A DNA stretch of 64,000 nt, from assembly GCF_017569925.1 (NCBI RefSeq), contig NZ_CP050854.1, positions 2,046,001 to 2,110,000 on the forward strand, in the 5' to 3' direction. The notes under the pieces were generated by a model, which did no database searches, was not told the DNA's origin, and saw only the letters and a program-made list of their open reading frames with translations. Positions 63,844-64,000 of this stretch are shown here, piece by piece. A program made the position numbers and the translations under genes. Source of the DNA: Brenneria izadpanahii. Its GTDB lineage: Bacteria; Pseudomonadota; Gammaproteobacteria; Enterobacterales; Enterobacteriaceae. Each line of letters begins with the position of its first letter. Positions within the stretch are counted from its first letter, which is position 1.

Positions 63844-64000
63844 TGATTATATATTCCATAGCATGCAGAGGGGTTAAGCACGGTTTCTCAGATTACCGCC
63901 AGTAAAAGGCTTTGCCAACCGTTTGCTTGAAAGAATTCGGCAAAAATCAGGCGTGCCGACGCAACGGACGAATAACGGGACGTTCGCGCGGCGATGCGGG

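Overview
The window looks like a chromosomal segment of a plant-associated member of the Enterobacterales, most likely Pectobacteriaceae (Brenneria/Pectobacterium/Dickeya-like; this placement is inference). Nearly every housekeeping protein resembles its Escherichia coli counterpart in length and sequence. The right end carries a HrpK/NolX-like type III secretion protein behind a recognisable HrpL promoter, which points to a plant-interacting lifestyle. No tRNA, rRNA, CRISPR array, insertion sequence or prophage was seen.

Left part (1-15.2 kb): the 3' portion of serS, then ycaD, pflA-pflB-focA (anaerobic pyruvate and formate metabolism, reverse strand), ycaO, serC-aroA, cmk, rpsA and ihfB. 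This is the familiar enterobacterial order. aroA and cmk are each interrupted by a single missing base in a G or C run.

Middle part (15.2-41.2 kb): this stretch separates ihfB from comEC (ycaI), which are neighbours in E. coli. It holds (a) a reverse-strand cluster of an IclR-type regulator, an OPT-family transporter, a DUF1177 protein, an AroM-family protein, peptidase E and an Asp/Glu-hydantoin racemase, probably an unstudied peptide or amino-acid salvage pathway; (b) the complete his operon with its leader peptide, attenuator and promoter; (c) yeeZ; (d) a chemoreceptor and the flagellar brake gene ycgR, divergent and each behind a sigma-28-like promoter; (e) plaP (putrescine import) with a possible upstream small ORF, and sbcB; (f) an ASCH-domain gene and a small unknown gene; (g) a Fur-box-preceded siderophore ABC transporter whose second permease has a third one-base frameshift; (h) tmaR.

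Right part (41.5-64 kb): comEC, msbA-lpxK (lipid A flipping and 4' phosphorylation), ycaR-kdsB (KDO activation), ycbJ, elyC, cmoM-mukF-mukE-mukB (tRNA modification and the MukBEF condensin), ldtD and mepK (3-3 crosslinks and their hydrolysis), gloC, the hrpK-like gene, and aspC. Most of these form overlapping, translationally coupled operons around envelope biogenesis and chromosome organisation.

Most notable: the HrpL-type promoter and HrpK-like protein between two housekeeping genes; the OPT/DUF1177/AroM/PepE/racemase cluster with a clear palindromic operator at its regulator; the paired sigma-28 promoters; and three frameshifts that all look like 5-to-4 homopolymer losses, which suggests sequencing error as much as gene decay.
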